DNA from: Haliea salexigens DSM 19537
GTDB taxonomy: Bacteria > Pseudomonadota > Gammaproteobacteria > Pseudomonadales > Halieaceae
Direction of reading: 5' to 3'
Assembly (NCBI RefSeq): GCF_000423125.1
Contig: NZ_AUHJ01000019.1
Coordinates: 1-53,640 of the forward strand
Length of the DNA: 53,640 nucleotides
In this document: positions 46,279 through 53,640 of the stretch, piece after piece
Layout: the number at the start of each line of letters is the position of its first letter
How positions within the stretch are numbered: the first letter of the stretch is position 1
Position numbers and translations under genes: made by a program
Notes under the pieces: model-generated
What the model saw: only the letters and a program-made list of their open reading frames with translations
What the model was told of the DNA's origin: nothing
Databases searched by the model: none

Positions 46279-46647
46279 TCAGATAACTTCCGGAGCCAGA
46301 GAAATAATCTTCATAAACTTCTCGCCACGCAGCTCACGAGTCACGGGGCCAAAAATACGGGTGCCGATGGGCGCCTGCTGGTTGTTCAGCAGCACAGCGG
46401 CGTTGTCGTCAAACTTGATCAGCGAGCCATCGGGGCGACGCACACCTTTACGGGTGCGCACCACAACCGCCGTCATGACCTGGCCCTTCTTGACCTTGCC
46501 GCGCGGAATCGCTTCCTTCACGGTGACCTTGATGAGGTCGCCAACGCGCGCGTAGCGACGCTTGGAGCCACCCAGCACCTTGATGCACATCACCCGACGG
46601 GCACCGCTGTTGTCAGCGACTTCCAAATACGACTCTGTCTGAATCAT
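46279..46647 (-). CDS. rplN: 50S ribosomal protein L14
   Basis: 122 residues, full length; [20 protein letters not shown] start. First gene of the spc group proper; the 40-base gap to rpsQ shows no clear promoter, so the S10 and spc operons look continuous here. Confidence 0.97.
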   Translation of the reverse strand: MIQTESYLEVADNSGARRVMCIKVLGGSKRRYARVGDLIKVTVKEAIPRGKVKKGQVMTAVVVRTRKGVRRPDGSLIKFDDNAAVLLNNQQAPIGTRIFGPVTRELRGEKFMKIISLAPEVI

Positions 46648-46687
46648 CTCTTACTCCAAACTGCGGCGGGGCCGCAAAAAACAGCGC

Positions 46688-46954
46688 TTATACCTGTTGG
46701 GCGTTTACCACGACTTCGAGCAACTTCCAGGTCTTGCTCTTGGAAATGGGCCGGGACTCAGTCACTTTCACGGTGTCACCAATGCTGCAGACGTTGTTCT
46801 CGTCGTGCGCGTGGATCTTGGATGAGCGCGTGATGTACTTGCCGTACACCGGGTGCTTGACGCGACGCTCAATCAGGACCGTGATGGTCTTGTCCATTTT
46901 GTTGCTGACAACCTTGCCAGTTGCCGTCCGTATACGCTTCTCTGCACCAGACAT
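46688..46954 (-). CDS. rpsQ: 30S ribosomal protein S17
   Basis: 88 residues, full length; [20 protein letters not shown] core. Last gene of the S10 group. Confidence 0.97.
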   Translation of the reverse strand: MSGAEKRIRTATGKVVSNKMDKTITVLIERRVKHPVYGKYITRSSKIHAHDENNVCSIGDTVKVTESRPISKSKTWKLLEVVVNAQQV

Positions 46955-46956
46955 GT

Positions 46957-47148
46957 TCAGTTACCCGCCTTTTCGTTCAGCAAAGTCTTGACGCGTGCGA
47001 TGTCGCGCTGGTTCTGCTGCAGCAGATGCGTCTGCCCCAGCTGACCAGTGGACTTCTGCATGCGCAGCTTGAACTGCTCTTCACGCAGGGTGAGCAGCTG
47101 CTTGTTGAGGTCCTCAGGGGACTTGTCACGCAATTCGCTAGCTTTCAT
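46957..47148 (-). CDS. rpmC: 50S ribosomal protein L29
   Basis: 63 residues from the ATG at 47148, which overlaps the rplP stop (TGATG); a GTG one codon upstream is possible. Helical hairpin protein at the exit tunnel ([19 protein letters not shown]). Confidence 0.96.
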   Translation of the reverse strand: MKASELRDKSPEDLNKQLLTLREEQFKLRMQKSTGQLGQTHLLQQNQRDIARVKTLLNEKAGN

Positions 47149-47561
47149 CACATCACCGACCGTTTAACAAATGTAGTGGCTACCGGAATCTTCGCGGCGG
47201 CCAGGGCAAACGCTTCCCGCGCCAGCTCCTCGGAAACACCCTGCACTTCGTACAGAACCTTGCCGGGCTGAATCTGGGCTACCCAGTATTCAACGTTACC
47301 CTTACCTTTACCCTGACGAACTTCCAGCGGCTTGCCGGTAATCGGCTTGTCGGGGAAGACCCGGATCCAGATTTTCCCGCCACGTTTGATATGACGGGTC
47401 ATCGCACGACGGGCGGCTTCGATCTGGCGCGCCGTAATGCGGCCGCGGCCGGTCGCCTTGAGGCCGAACTCGCCAAAGCTGACCTTGCTGCCGCGCTCTG
47501 CCAGGCCGCGGTTGCGACCCTTCATCATCTTGCGGAATTTAGTACGCTTAGGTTGAAGCAT
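47148..47561 (-). CDS. rplP: 50S ribosomal protein L16
   Basis: 137 residues, full length; [20 protein letters not shown] core. Stop overlaps the rpmC start. Confidence 0.97.
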   Translation of the reverse strand: MLQPKRTKFRKMMKGRNRGLAERGSKVSFGEFGLKATGRGRITARQIEAARRAMTRHIKRGGKIWIRVFPDKPITGKPLEVRQGKGKGNVEYWVAQIQPGKVLYEVQGVSEELAREAFALAAAKIPVATTFVKRSVM

Positions 47562-47572
47562 CTGCGTAACCC

Positions 47573-48244
47573 TTAATTAGTTGCTGTCTTCTTGGCGCTG
47601 TCGGAATTATGCTCCGTGCCAATCACTTCACCCTTGAAGATCCACACTTTCACGCCGATGATGCCGTACGTGGTAGATGCCTCGTAGGTTGCATAGTCGA
47701 TGTCTGCGCGCAGTGTGTGCAGCGGTACACGACCTTCACGATACCATTCGGTACGCGCTATCTCGGCGCCACCCAGACGGCCACCCACCTGGATCTTGAT
47801 GCCTTCGGCGCCCTGGCGCATCGCGTTCTGCACCACACGCTTCATGGCACGACGGAACATGACACGACGCTCCAGCTGCTGCGCAACGTTCTGCGCAACC
47901 AGCTTCGCATCCAGGTCGGGCTTGCGGATTTCCTCGATGTTGATGTGCACGGGCACACCCATCTTTTCCGCGAGCGTCTTGCGCAGGCCGTCAACGTCCT
48001 CACCTTTCTTGCCAATCACAATACCCGGGCGGGCGGTGTGAATGGTGATACGTGCCGTTTGCGCGGGGCGCTCGATTACAACGCGGCTCACGGAAGCGTG
48101 CTCCAGCGTTTTCTCGATGTACTTGCGTACTTCAAGATCGGTAATCAGCGTCTTCGCATAGTTTTTGCTATCTGCATACCAGATCGAGTTGTGATCTTTG
48201 ACGATACCTAAACGTATGCCGACCGGATGTACTTTCTGACCCAT
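47573..48244 (-). CDS. rpsC: 30S ribosomal protein S3
   Basis: 223 residues; the KH domain has [20 protein letters not shown], and the C-domain [20 protein letters not shown]. Slightly shorter than E. coli S3 at the C-terminus. Confidence 0.97.
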   Translation of the reverse strand: MGQKVHPVGIRLGIVKDHNSIWYADSKNYAKTLITDLEVRKYIEKTLEHASVSRVVIERPAQTARITIHTARPGIVIGKKGEDVDGLRKTLAEKMGVPVHINIEEIRKPDLDAKLVAQNVAQQLERRVMFRRAMKRVVQNAMRQGAEGIKIQVGGRLGGAEIARTEWYREGRVPLHTLRADIDYATYEASTTYGIIGVKVWIFKGEVIGTEHNSDSAKKTATN

Positions 48245-48261
48245 GTGGTCTTCTCCTGAAC

Positions 48262-48600
48262 TTAGCCTTGGCCGTCTGCAACTTTCACTGTGATATGACA
48301 GGAACGCTTGAAAATGCGATCCGCACGACCCTTGGCACGTGGCCGCAGACGCTTCATGGTCATACCTTCGTCGACAAAGATGCTGGACACTTTAAGCTCA
48401 TCCACATCCGCGCCTTCATTGTTCTCAGCATTGGCAATCGCAGAGTCGAGAATTTTCTTGACGATCTGAGCTGCCTTTTTGGTGCTGAATTCGAGCAGGC
48501 TCAGAGCCTCCTCGACAGGCTTGCCGCGCACCTGGTCTGCAACCAGGCGGGCCTTCTGGGCCGAGATCCGCGCACCTTTCAGTCTTGCTGCAACTTCCAT
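48262..48600 (-). CDS. rplV: 50S ribosomal protein L22
   Basis: 112 residues from the ATG at 48600, which follows AGGAAA; the in-frame extension to 48654 overlaps rpsS and is not used. Tunnel-loop hairpin near [20 protein letters not shown]. Confidence 0.96.
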   Translation of the reverse strand: MEVAARLKGARISAQKARLVADQVRGKPVEEALSLLEFSTKKAAQIVKKILDSAIANAENNEGADVDELKVSSIFVDEGMTMKRLRPRAKGRADRIFKRSCHITVKVADGQG

Positions 48601-48628
48601 TTTCCTAAACCTCGCTATAGACCAGCGC

Positions 48629-48904
48629 TTAGCGCTTCGCCTTCTTGTCCACAATGTGCCCTTTGAAAGTGCGTGTTACCGCAAACTCTCCAAGCTTGTG
48701 ACCAACCATGTCTTCATTGATCAAAACCGGCACATGCTGACGGCCATTGTGGATGGCGATTGTCAGACCAACCATATCCGGCGATATCATGGAACGGCGC
48801 GACCAGGTCTTGATCGGGCGACGGTCGTTGCTTTCAATCGCTGCTTCAACTTTCTTCATCAAGTGAAGGTCGATAAAGGGACCTTTTTTCAGTGAACGCG
48901 GCAC
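48629..48904 (-). CDS. rpsS: 30S ribosomal protein S19
   Basis: 91 residues, full length; [20 protein letters not shown] start and [20 protein letters not shown]. Confidence 0.97.
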   Translation of the reverse strand: MPRSLKKGPFIDLHLMKKVEAAIESNDRRPIKTWSRRSMISPDMVGLTIAIHNGRQHVPVLINEDMVGHKLGEFAVTRTFKGHIVDKKAKR

Positions 48905-48942
48905 AGTGTCTTCCTCTAATCTCTTGGCTCTATCGACCGAAC

Positions 48943-49770
48943 TTATTTCTTGCCACGACGGCGCACGATAAGGCCGTCAGTGCGTTTGTTCGAGCGCGTC
49001 TTGTAGCCCTTGGTCGGGGTACCCCACGGGCTGACCGGGTGCCGGCCACCTGAAGTGCGGCCTTCACCACCACCATGCGGGTGATCAACCGGGTTCATCG
49101 CCACACCGCGCACGGTCGGGCGCACACCGCGCCAGCGAGCAGCACCGGCCTTGCCGAGCTTGCGCAGGCTGTGCTCGGAATTCGACACCTCGCCAATAGT
49201 GGCGCGGCAGTCGGAAAGCACCTTGCGCATTTCACCCGAGCGCAGACGCAGCGTTGCGTACTGCCCTTCGCGAGCGACCAGCTGCACCGAAGCGCCTGCA
49301 GAGCGCGCCACCTGGGCACCTTTGCCCGGCTTCAGCTCGACCGCGTGGATAACTGAACCCACAGGGATGTTGCGCAACGGCAGGCAGTTACCAATCTTGA
49401 TTGACGCTGCGGAGCCGGACTGCAGAACATCGCCCGCCTTCACGCCCTTGGGCGCGATGATGTAACGACGCTCACCGTCTGCGAACAACAACAGGGCGAT
49501 ATTCGCCGTGCGGTTGGGATCGTACTCGAGGCGCTCAACCTTGGCCGGAATACCGTCCTTGGAACGCTTGAAATCGATAATGCGGTAGTGCTGCTTGTGG
49601 CCACCACCAACGTGACGCACGGTAATGCGACCGTTGTTGTTGCGACCGCCGCGACGGCTCTGCTTTTCCAGCAGGGGAGCGTGAGGCGCACCTTTGTGCA
49701 GGCCCTCGCTCACCACGCGGACGACGTGACGACGTCCTGGCGATGTCGGTTTACTTGTTAAAACTGCCAT
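48943..49770 (-). CDS. rplB: 50S ribosomal protein L2
   Basis: 275 residues, full length; the peptidyl-transferase-proximal region [20 protein letters not shown] includes the functionally important His (HPHGGGEG). Confidence 0.98.
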   Translation of the reverse strand: MAVLTSKPTSPGRRHVVRVVSEGLHKGAPHAPLLEKQSRRGGRNNNGRITVRHVGGGHKQHYRIIDFKRSKDGIPAKVERLEYDPNRTANIALLLFADGERRYIIAPKGVKAGDVLQSGSAASIKIGNCLPLRNIPVGSVIHAVELKPGKGAQVARSAGASVQLVAREGQYATLRLRSGEMRKVLSDCRATIGEVSNSEHSLRKLGKAGAARWRGVRPTVRGVAMNPVDHPHGGGEGRTSGGRHPVSPWGTPTKGYKTRSNKRTDGLIVRRRGKK

Positions 49771-49784
49771 CTCGCACCTACTCC

Positions 49785-50081
49785 TTATTCAGCCACGGCA
49801 AAGTCGATGTCCTGACCCTGCTCCAGACGAACATATGCCTTCTTCCAGGTCGGCCGCGCGCTCAGGCCATACTTGTTACGCTTGACCTTGCCTTTGACCT
49901 TGAGGGTCTGCACGGCATCGACCTTGACCTTGAACAGCTGCTCGACCGACTTCTTGATTTCGGCCTTGGTTGCATTCACAGCCACCTTGAAAACGTACTG
50001 GTTGTTGGCGTCCGCCAGTACCGCAGCCTTCTCGGATACGTGTGGCGCCACCAATACCTGGAAAATCCGCTCCTGGTTCAT
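49785..50081 (-). CDS. rplW: 50S ribosomal protein L23
   Basis: 98 residues, full length; docking site for signal recognition particle and trigger factor at the tunnel exit. Overlaps rplD by four bases (ATGA). Confidence 0.97.
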   Translation of the reverse strand: MNQERIFQVLVAPHVSEKAAVLADANNQYVFKVAVNATKAEIKKSVEQLFKVKVDAVQTLKVKGKVKRNKYGLSARPTWKKAYVRLEQGQDIDFAVAE

Positions 50082-50695
50082 GCGAGCATCTCCTCAATCT
50101 TCTTCACGGCACCCACAGTGACCATCACCTTGTCGTAGGCGATGAGACTCACCGGATCAACACCGTCAACATCGCGCACATCAACCTTGTGCAGGTTGCG
50201 CGCTGCGAGGTACAGGTTCTCGGCCAGCTCCGCGGTCACGATCAGCACGTTGTCCAGACCGTATTCACCCAGTTGCTTGACCAGCAGCTTGGTCTTCGGC
50301 GCCTCAAGATCCATACTCTCGACGACCAGCAGACGATCCTGGCGTGCCAGCTCCGACATGATGGAGCGCATGGCCGCGCGGTACATCTTGCGGTTCACTT
50401 TTTGCGAGTGATCCTGTGGACGCGCTGCAAACGTGACGCCACCGGTGCGCCAGATCGGCGAACGGATGGTGCCAGCACGGGCGCGGCCGGTACCTTTCTG
50501 GCGCCAGGGCTTCTTGCCACCGCCACTGACTTCGGAGCGCGTCTTCTGGGCACGGGTGCCCTGGCGCGCGCCAGCCAGATAAGCGGTAACCACCTGGTGC
50601 ACGAGATCTTCATTGTATTCGCGGGCAAAGGCGACATCAGACACTGAAACCGTGCCCGCTGCGGCGTTACCTGGCTTGACTACACTCAATTCCAC
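50078..50695 (-). CDS. rplD: 50S ribosomal protein L4
   Basis: 205 residues, full length, with the extended loop [19 protein letters not shown]. In E. coli L4 represses its own S10 operon through the rpsJ leader by attenuation; the rpsJ leader here has a terminator-like hairpin compatible with that. Confidence 0.97.
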   Translation of the reverse strand: MELSVVKPGNAAAGTVSVSDVAFAREYNEDLVHQVVTAYLAGARQGTRAQKTRSEVSGGGKKPWRQKGTGRARAGTIRSPIWRTGGVTFAARPQDHSQKVNRKMYRAAMRSIMSELARQDRLLVVESMDLEAPKTKLLVKQLGEYGLDNVLIVTAELAENLYLAARNLHKVDVRDVDGVDPVSLIAYDKVMVTVGAVKKIEEMLA

Positions 50696-50713
50696 GTTAG
50701 AGACCCCCTAACC

Positions 50714-51349
50714 TTAAGCCTTGACCGCGGGACGCACGATAACGTCTCCGCCGGGTGCACCGGGGACAGCGCCCTTGATGAGAAGCAGGTTACGCTCCGC
50801 ATCAACACGCACGATCTCCAGACCCTGGGTGGTCACTGTTTCAGCGCCCATGTGCCCGGACATCTTCTTGCCCTTGAACACACGACCAGGCGTCTGGCAC
50901 TGACCAATTGAACCCGGGGCACGGTGCGACAGCGAGTTACCGTGCGTCGCGTCCTGCATGGAGAAGTTCCAGCGCTTGATCACGCCCTGGAAACCCTTAC
51001 CCTTGGACTTGCCGGCCACATCCACTTTCTGGCCAGCAGCAAAATGTGCAACCGTCAGCTCGGAGCCCACCGCAGGCGTCTCATCGCTTTCCGCTAGGCG
51101 GAACTCCCAGAGACCCGTGCCGGCTTCCACACCCGCCTTGGCGAAGTGACCCGCTGCTGATTTACTCACTTTCGAGGCCTTGCGGTTACCCGCAGTGACC
51201 TGGATTGCCCGATAGCCATCGCTCTCGAGCTCTTTGATCTGAGTAACGCGGTTTGGAGAAACCTCCACTACGGTTACTGGAATGGACGCGCCGTCCTCGG
51301 TAAAAACACGAGTCATACCGGACTTACGGCCGACTAAGCCAATAGTCAT
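50714..51349 (-). CDS. rplC: 50S ribosomal protein L3
   Basis: 211 residues, full length; [20 protein letters not shown] start and [20 protein letters not shown] near the methylated Gln region. 123-base gap to rpsJ shows no clear promoter. Confidence 0.97.
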   Translation of the reverse strand: MTIGLVGRKSGMTRVFTEDGASIPVTVVEVSPNRVTQIKELESDGYRAIQVTAGNRKASKVSKSAAGHFAKAGVEAGTGLWEFRLAESDETPAVGSELTVAHFAAGQKVDVAGKSKGKGFQGVIKRWNFSMQDATHGNSLSHRAPGSIGQCQTPGRVFKGKKMSGHMGAETVTTQGLEIVRVDAERNLLLIKGAVPGAPGGDVIVRPAVKA

Positions 51350-51472
51350 CTTACTAACCTCTCAGTGTACGGGGCTTACCCTCTATGGCCGCCCCGCCTT
51401 GCTTCAAAGAACCGGGCGTTACACACCCGCAGACCATGTGGGCCTACGGGCTGGTCTTGCTACGAGTTATCG

Positions 51473-51784
51473 TTAACCAAGACTGATCTGTACTTCTACA
51501 CCTGCTGCCAGGTCCAGTTTCATCAGGGCGTCTACCGTCTTCTCGGTAGGCTCCACGATGTCGAGCAGACGCTTGTGGGTACGAATTTCGTACTGGTCAC
51601 GAGCATCTTTGTTCACGTGCGGGGAAACCAGCACGGTGTACTTCTCTTTGCGAGTCGGGAGCGGGATCGGCCCCTTGACCTGCGCGCCAGTGCGGCGAGC
51701 GGTTTCCACGATTTCCTGGGTAGACGTGTCTATCAGGCGATGGTCGAAAGCCTTGAGGCGAATACGAATGCGTTGGTTCTGCAC
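51473..51784 (-). CDS. rpsJ: 30S ribosomal protein S10 (NusE), GTG start
   Basis: 103 residues, exactly the E. coli length, from a GTG at 51784 (GTGCAGAACCAA giving [19 protein letters not shown]). GGAG lies nine bases upstream; the frame is open five codons further back but gives a non-homologous extension. S10 is also the antitermination factor NusE. First gene of the superoperon, directly after the promoter and hairpin-bearing leader. Confidence 0.97.
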   Translation of the reverse strand: MQNQRIRIRLKAFDHRLIDTSTQEIVETARRTGAQVKGPIPLPTRKEKYTVLVSPHVNKDARDQYEIRTHKRLLDIVEPTEKTVDALMKLDLAAGVEVQISLG

Positions 51785-51804
51785 CAGACCTAACTCCAAT
51801 CAAT

Positions 51805-51833
51805 AAAAAACCAGGGGTCCGCAATGGAGCCCC
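51805..51833 (-). terminator. Terminator-like hairpin in the rpsJ (S10) leader
   Basis: Minus strand: GGGGCTCC, loop ATTGC, GGACCCC (one bulge), then GGTTTTTT (T-run 51805-51810), ending 20 bases before the rpsJ GTG. It lies downstream of the S10 promoter, so it must be read through for the operon to be expressed. This fits L4-type attenuation known from E. coli; it could also stop transcripts from the DksA-like gene. Confidence 0.6.
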
Positions 51834-51850
51834 CCGAAAAAGGAACGCGA

Positions 51851-51879
51851 ATTCTAAAGACCACCCCGCGAACTGTCAA
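51851..51879 (-). promoter_or_regulatory. S10-operon promoter
   Basis: Minus strand: TTGACA (51874-51879), 17 bases, TAGAAT (51851-51856), close to consensus. It sits 39 bases after the stop of the DksA-like gene. It is the main promoter for the ribosomal run. Confidence 0.8.
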
Positions 51880-51917
51880 GCAGGGTACGGGATTATTTTA
51901 GTGGTGAGAGGGCCGCT

Positions 51918-52241
51918 TTACTCTGCACAATTCACACAATGGGCGGCGGTTGGCAGTGCCTCCAGACGCGCTGCGCCAACGGCCTCGCCGCAGCGAACGC
52001 AGTGGCCGTAAGTGCCGGCATCCAGGCGAGCGAGCGCCGCGCGGGTGTCAGCAATCGACTGCGTGGTTTCCAGACCGATAGCGTCCTCGACCTCGTCATT
52101 TTCCCGCTCTTGGGCCTGCTCAGCCCAGTCTCCGGAATGGCTTCGGGTCACATCGCGCTTGATGCTGCCCAGACGATGTTCAAGCTCGGCAAGGCTTGCC
52201 GACAACCGGGCGCGTACTTCTGCATTACTCATGGGTGCCAT
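51918..52241 (-). CDS. DksA/TraR-family C4 zinc-finger protein
   Basis: 107 residues. Coiled-coil region (about 7-75; ERENDEVEDAIGLE near the tip) and a C-terminal zinc finger with Cys81, Cys84, Cys102 and Cys105 (CVRC...CVNC). DksA-type proteins enter the secondary channel of RNA polymerase and often act with ppGpp on ribosomal promoters. This one is shorter than DksA (about 150 residues), so it is a paralogue rather than DksA itself. The ATG is one base after the DUF465 stop, so the two are cotranslated. It ends just before the S10 promoter. Confidence 0.88.
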   Translation of the reverse strand: MAPMSNAEVRARLSASLAELEHRLGSIKRDVTRSHSGDWAEQAQERENDEVEDAIGLETTQSIADTRAALARLDAGTYGHCVRCGEAVGAARLEALPTAAHCVNCAE

Positions 52242-52242
52242 G

Positions 52243-52485
52243 TTACACCGCAGCGTTGAGCATGCAATAGAGGGCGTCCTTTAAGTGCAGGCGACGCATT
52301 TTCGCCTGCTCTTCGGTATGTGTCGCCACCGGCGTCACTTCGTTCTCCATATTCTCCACCTCCCTGGTCAGTTCGTGGTATTCATCGAACAGTTTGCGAA
52401 AATGCGCATCGTTCATCTTCAGGGCGTGAATCCGGTCGCGGAATTCGGGGAACTCGTGTACGAGATCGTGATGCTCTACTGACAT
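52243..52485 (-). CDS. YdcH-family (DUF465) small protein
   Basis: 80 residues with the DUF465 pattern: EFPEFRDRIHALKMNDAHF, FDEYHELTREVENME, and MRRLHLKDALYCML at the C-terminus. A predicted helical hairpin; function unknown. AAGGAGA precedes the ATG. It forms a two-gene unit with the DksA-like gene. Confidence 0.88.
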   Translation of the reverse strand: MSVEHHDLVHEFPEFRDRIHALKMNDAHFRKLFDEYHELTREVENMENEVTPVATHTEEQAKMRRLHLKDALYCMLNAAV

Positions 52486-52576
52486 GGTGTCTCCTTGTTT
52501 ATTAATGGCCCGGCCAGGACAATGCTGCTCTCAGCCAGCGGCGGCCCTTCAGCGTAGTTCATGCAGCGGGCCTGGT

Positions 52577-52596
52577 GCCATGATCCAGATCATGGC
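52577..52596. promoter_or_regulatory. Perfect palindrome with FNR/Anr-like core
   Basis: GCCATGATC (52577-52585), CA, GATCATGGC (52588-52596); CCTGG and CCAGG extend it on both sides with one bulge. The core TGAT-N4-ATCA equals the inner part of the FNR/Anr consensus TTGAT-N4-ATCAA. It lies in the 196-base divergent region, 86 bases before the TM2 gene and 92 before the DUF465 gene. Regulator binding is not proven. Confidence 0.4.
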
Positions 52597-52681
52597 CAGG
52601 ATACCCGTTAACCGACATCGGACCTTGACGTTAATCCGCGCAGCGGTAACGATGCCACTACTGGCTTCAGGAGAAAAGCAC

Positions 52682-53083
52682 ATGCGCAACGACAACGAAA
52701 CCCATTCGGTACTCATCGGCTATCTGTTGTGGATCTTTGGCTTTATTGGTGCCCACCGCTTCTACTATGGCCGCCAGATCACCGGTGTTATCTGGTTCTT
52801 CACCCTAGGCCTGTTCTTCATCGGCTGGATTATCGACCTGTTGCTCATACCGGGTATGGCACGGGATGCCGATCGGCGCTACGTAGAGGGCCCAACCGAC
52901 TACAGCCTTGCCTGGATCCTCCTCACCTTCCTCGGCGTCTTCGGAGTGCACCGGTTGTACATGGGTAAGATCGTCACCGGCCTTGTCTACCTGCTTACGC
53001 TGGGGCTTTTCGGGCTGGGTGTTCTGTACGACTTCCTCACACTGAACAGCCAGATTTCAGAAAAGAACCTGCAGCGCCAGTAA
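52682..53083 (+). CDS. Tandem TM2-domain membrane protein
   Basis: 133 residues from the ATG at 52682 (AGGAGA upstream); the frame is open back to 52484 without a good start. Two TM2 units: about 9-55 (LLWIFGFIGAHRFYYGRQIT, then FFIGWIIDLL) and about 80-122 (LLTFLGVFGVHRLYMGKIVT, then FGLGVLYDFL). Each has two transmembrane helices around a short turn with the G-x-H-R-[FL]-Y motif. TM2 proteins are small inner-membrane proteins with no agreed function. Single gene, convergent with tuf. Confidence 0.88.
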   Translation: MRNDNETHSVLIGYLLWIFGFIGAHRFYYGRQITGVIWFFTLGLFFIGWIIDLLLIPGMARDADRRYVEGPTDYSLAWILLTFLGVFGVHRLYMGKIVTGLVYLLTLGLFGLGVLYDFLTLNSQISEKNLQRQ

Positions 53084-53100
53084 CACACGGCCTGCAACGA

Positions 53101-53129
53101 AAAAGCCCGGCACATGGCCGGGCTTTTTG
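53101..53129. terminator. Bidirectional terminator between the TM2 gene and tuf
   Basis: AAAAAGCCCGGC, short loop, GCCGGGCTTTTT: strong stem with A- and T-runs, 17 bases after the TM2 stop and 17 before the tuf stop. It separates tuf from the S10 region. Confidence 0.9.
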
Positions 53130-53145
53130 TCTAGCGAGCGCCAGT

Positions 53146-53640
53146 TTACTCGAGGATCTTGGCGACGACGCCAGCACCCACGGTGCGGCCGCCTTCACGG
53201 ATCGCAAAGCGCAGACCATCTTCCATCGCGATCGGCGCAATCAGCGTCACAACCATCTGGATGTTGTCGCCCGGCATGACCATCTCAACGCCTTCCGGCA
53301 GCTCACACGCACCCGTCACGTCCGTGGTACGGAAGTAGAACTGCGGACGGTAGCCCTTGAAGAACGGCGTGTGACGGCCACCTTCGTCCTTCGACAGCAC
53401 ATACACCTCTGCCTCGAACTTGGTGTGCGGCTTCACTGAACCCGGCTTCGCCAGTACCTGGCCACGCTCAACGTCTTCACGCTTGGTGCCACGCAGCAGT
53501 ACGCCAACGTTCTCGCCCGCACGGCCTTCGTCCAGCAGCTTGCGGAACATCTCAACGCCCGTACAGGTCGTCTTCACGGTGTCGCGGATACCGACAATCT
53601 CGATTTCCTCGCCTACCTTGATCACGCCACGCTCAACACG
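53146..53640 (-). CDS. tuf: Elongation factor Tu, C-terminal part (gene continues beyond the window)
   Basis: 164 codons of domains II and [20 protein letters not shown] at the window edge, [38 protein letters not shown], and [17 protein letters not shown] at the end. The GTPase domain lies outside. Probably the tuf copy at the end of the str operon (rpsL-rpsG-fusA-tuf), though only the 3' end is visible. It carries aminoacyl-tRNA to the ribosome. Confidence 0.97.
   Translation of the reverse strand, partial: RVERGVIKVGEEIEIVGIRDTVKTTCTGVEMFRKLLDEGRAGENVGVLLRGTKREDVERGQVLAKPGSVKPHTKFEAEVYVLSKDEGGRHTPFFKGYRPQFYFRTTDVTGACELPEGVEMVMPGDNIQMVVTLIAPIAMEDGLRFAIREGGRTVGAGVVAKILE

Overview
The window is a GC-rich chromosomal segment from a gammaproteobacterium. 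The complete S10-spc-alpha ribosomal superoperon, the divergent uvrA / MFS-ssb arrangement, rplU-rpmA-obg-proB next to ispB, and the fabA-fabB pair are all gammaproteobacterial. The acyl-CoA dehydrogenase cluster, the long aromatic amino acid hydroxylase and the repeat types suggest a marine lineage of the Cellvibrionales/Halieaceae kind. That placement is inference; no rRNA gene is present to fix it.

Left part (1-16.8 kb, accessory). The window opens exactly on the left terminal repeat of a complete IS66-type element (1-2698; tnpA, tnpB, tnpC and a fourth small gene). It is inserted in the last codons of an ABC1/UbiB-like kinase gene. That gene is the end of a six-gene minus-strand run: acyl-CoA dehydrogenase, glutathione transferase, two more acyl-CoA dehydrogenases, and two translationally coupled ABC1 kinases. 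Upstream is a MarR regulator coupled to a two-part aromatic amino acid hydroxylase, with a clear promoter and a palindromic operator. Then come an exported M20 amidohydrolase, a UbiA prenyltransferase, a UrcA-family secreted protein and ferrochelatase.

Middle part (16.3-37.6 kb, housekeeping). This holds a small methyltransferase and a ZIP metal transporter, proB-obg-rpmA-rplU, and divergent ispB with pgi. A convergent block, manC-galU-phosphomannomutase, can make GDP-mannose and UDP-glucose; with pgi it links fructose-6-phosphate to sugar-nucleotide synthesis. A 930-base gene-free gap then holds a long imperfect inverted repeat. It is followed by fabA-fabB (unsaturated fatty acid synthesis), and on the other strand by a degenerate RmlD-like protein, moaB and moeA (molybdenum cofactor), then ssb, an MFS transporter and divergent uvrA. 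A REP-like palindromic repeat follows uvrA.

Right part (37.9-53.6 kb). The minus strand carries tuf (partial), a DUF465 gene with a DksA-like gene, then rpsJ-rplCDWB-rpsS-rplV-rpsC-rplP-rpmC-rpsQ-rplNXE-rpsNH-rplFR-rpsE-rpmD-rplO-secY-rpmJ-rpsMKD-rpoA-rplQ. Good sigma70-type promoters can be read before rpsJ, rpsM and rplU. The rpsJ and rplU leaders each carry a terminator-like hairpin. A plus-strand tandem-TM2 membrane protein gene and the DUF465/DksA pair separate tuf from the S10 operon.

I did not find a convincing new defence or biosynthetic system. The most unusual items are the inverted repeat at 27.4-28.1 kb, the IS66 insertion with its extra gene, the hydroxylase/MarR unit, and three enzymes or enzyme-like proteins whose expected active-site residues appear substituted or relocated.
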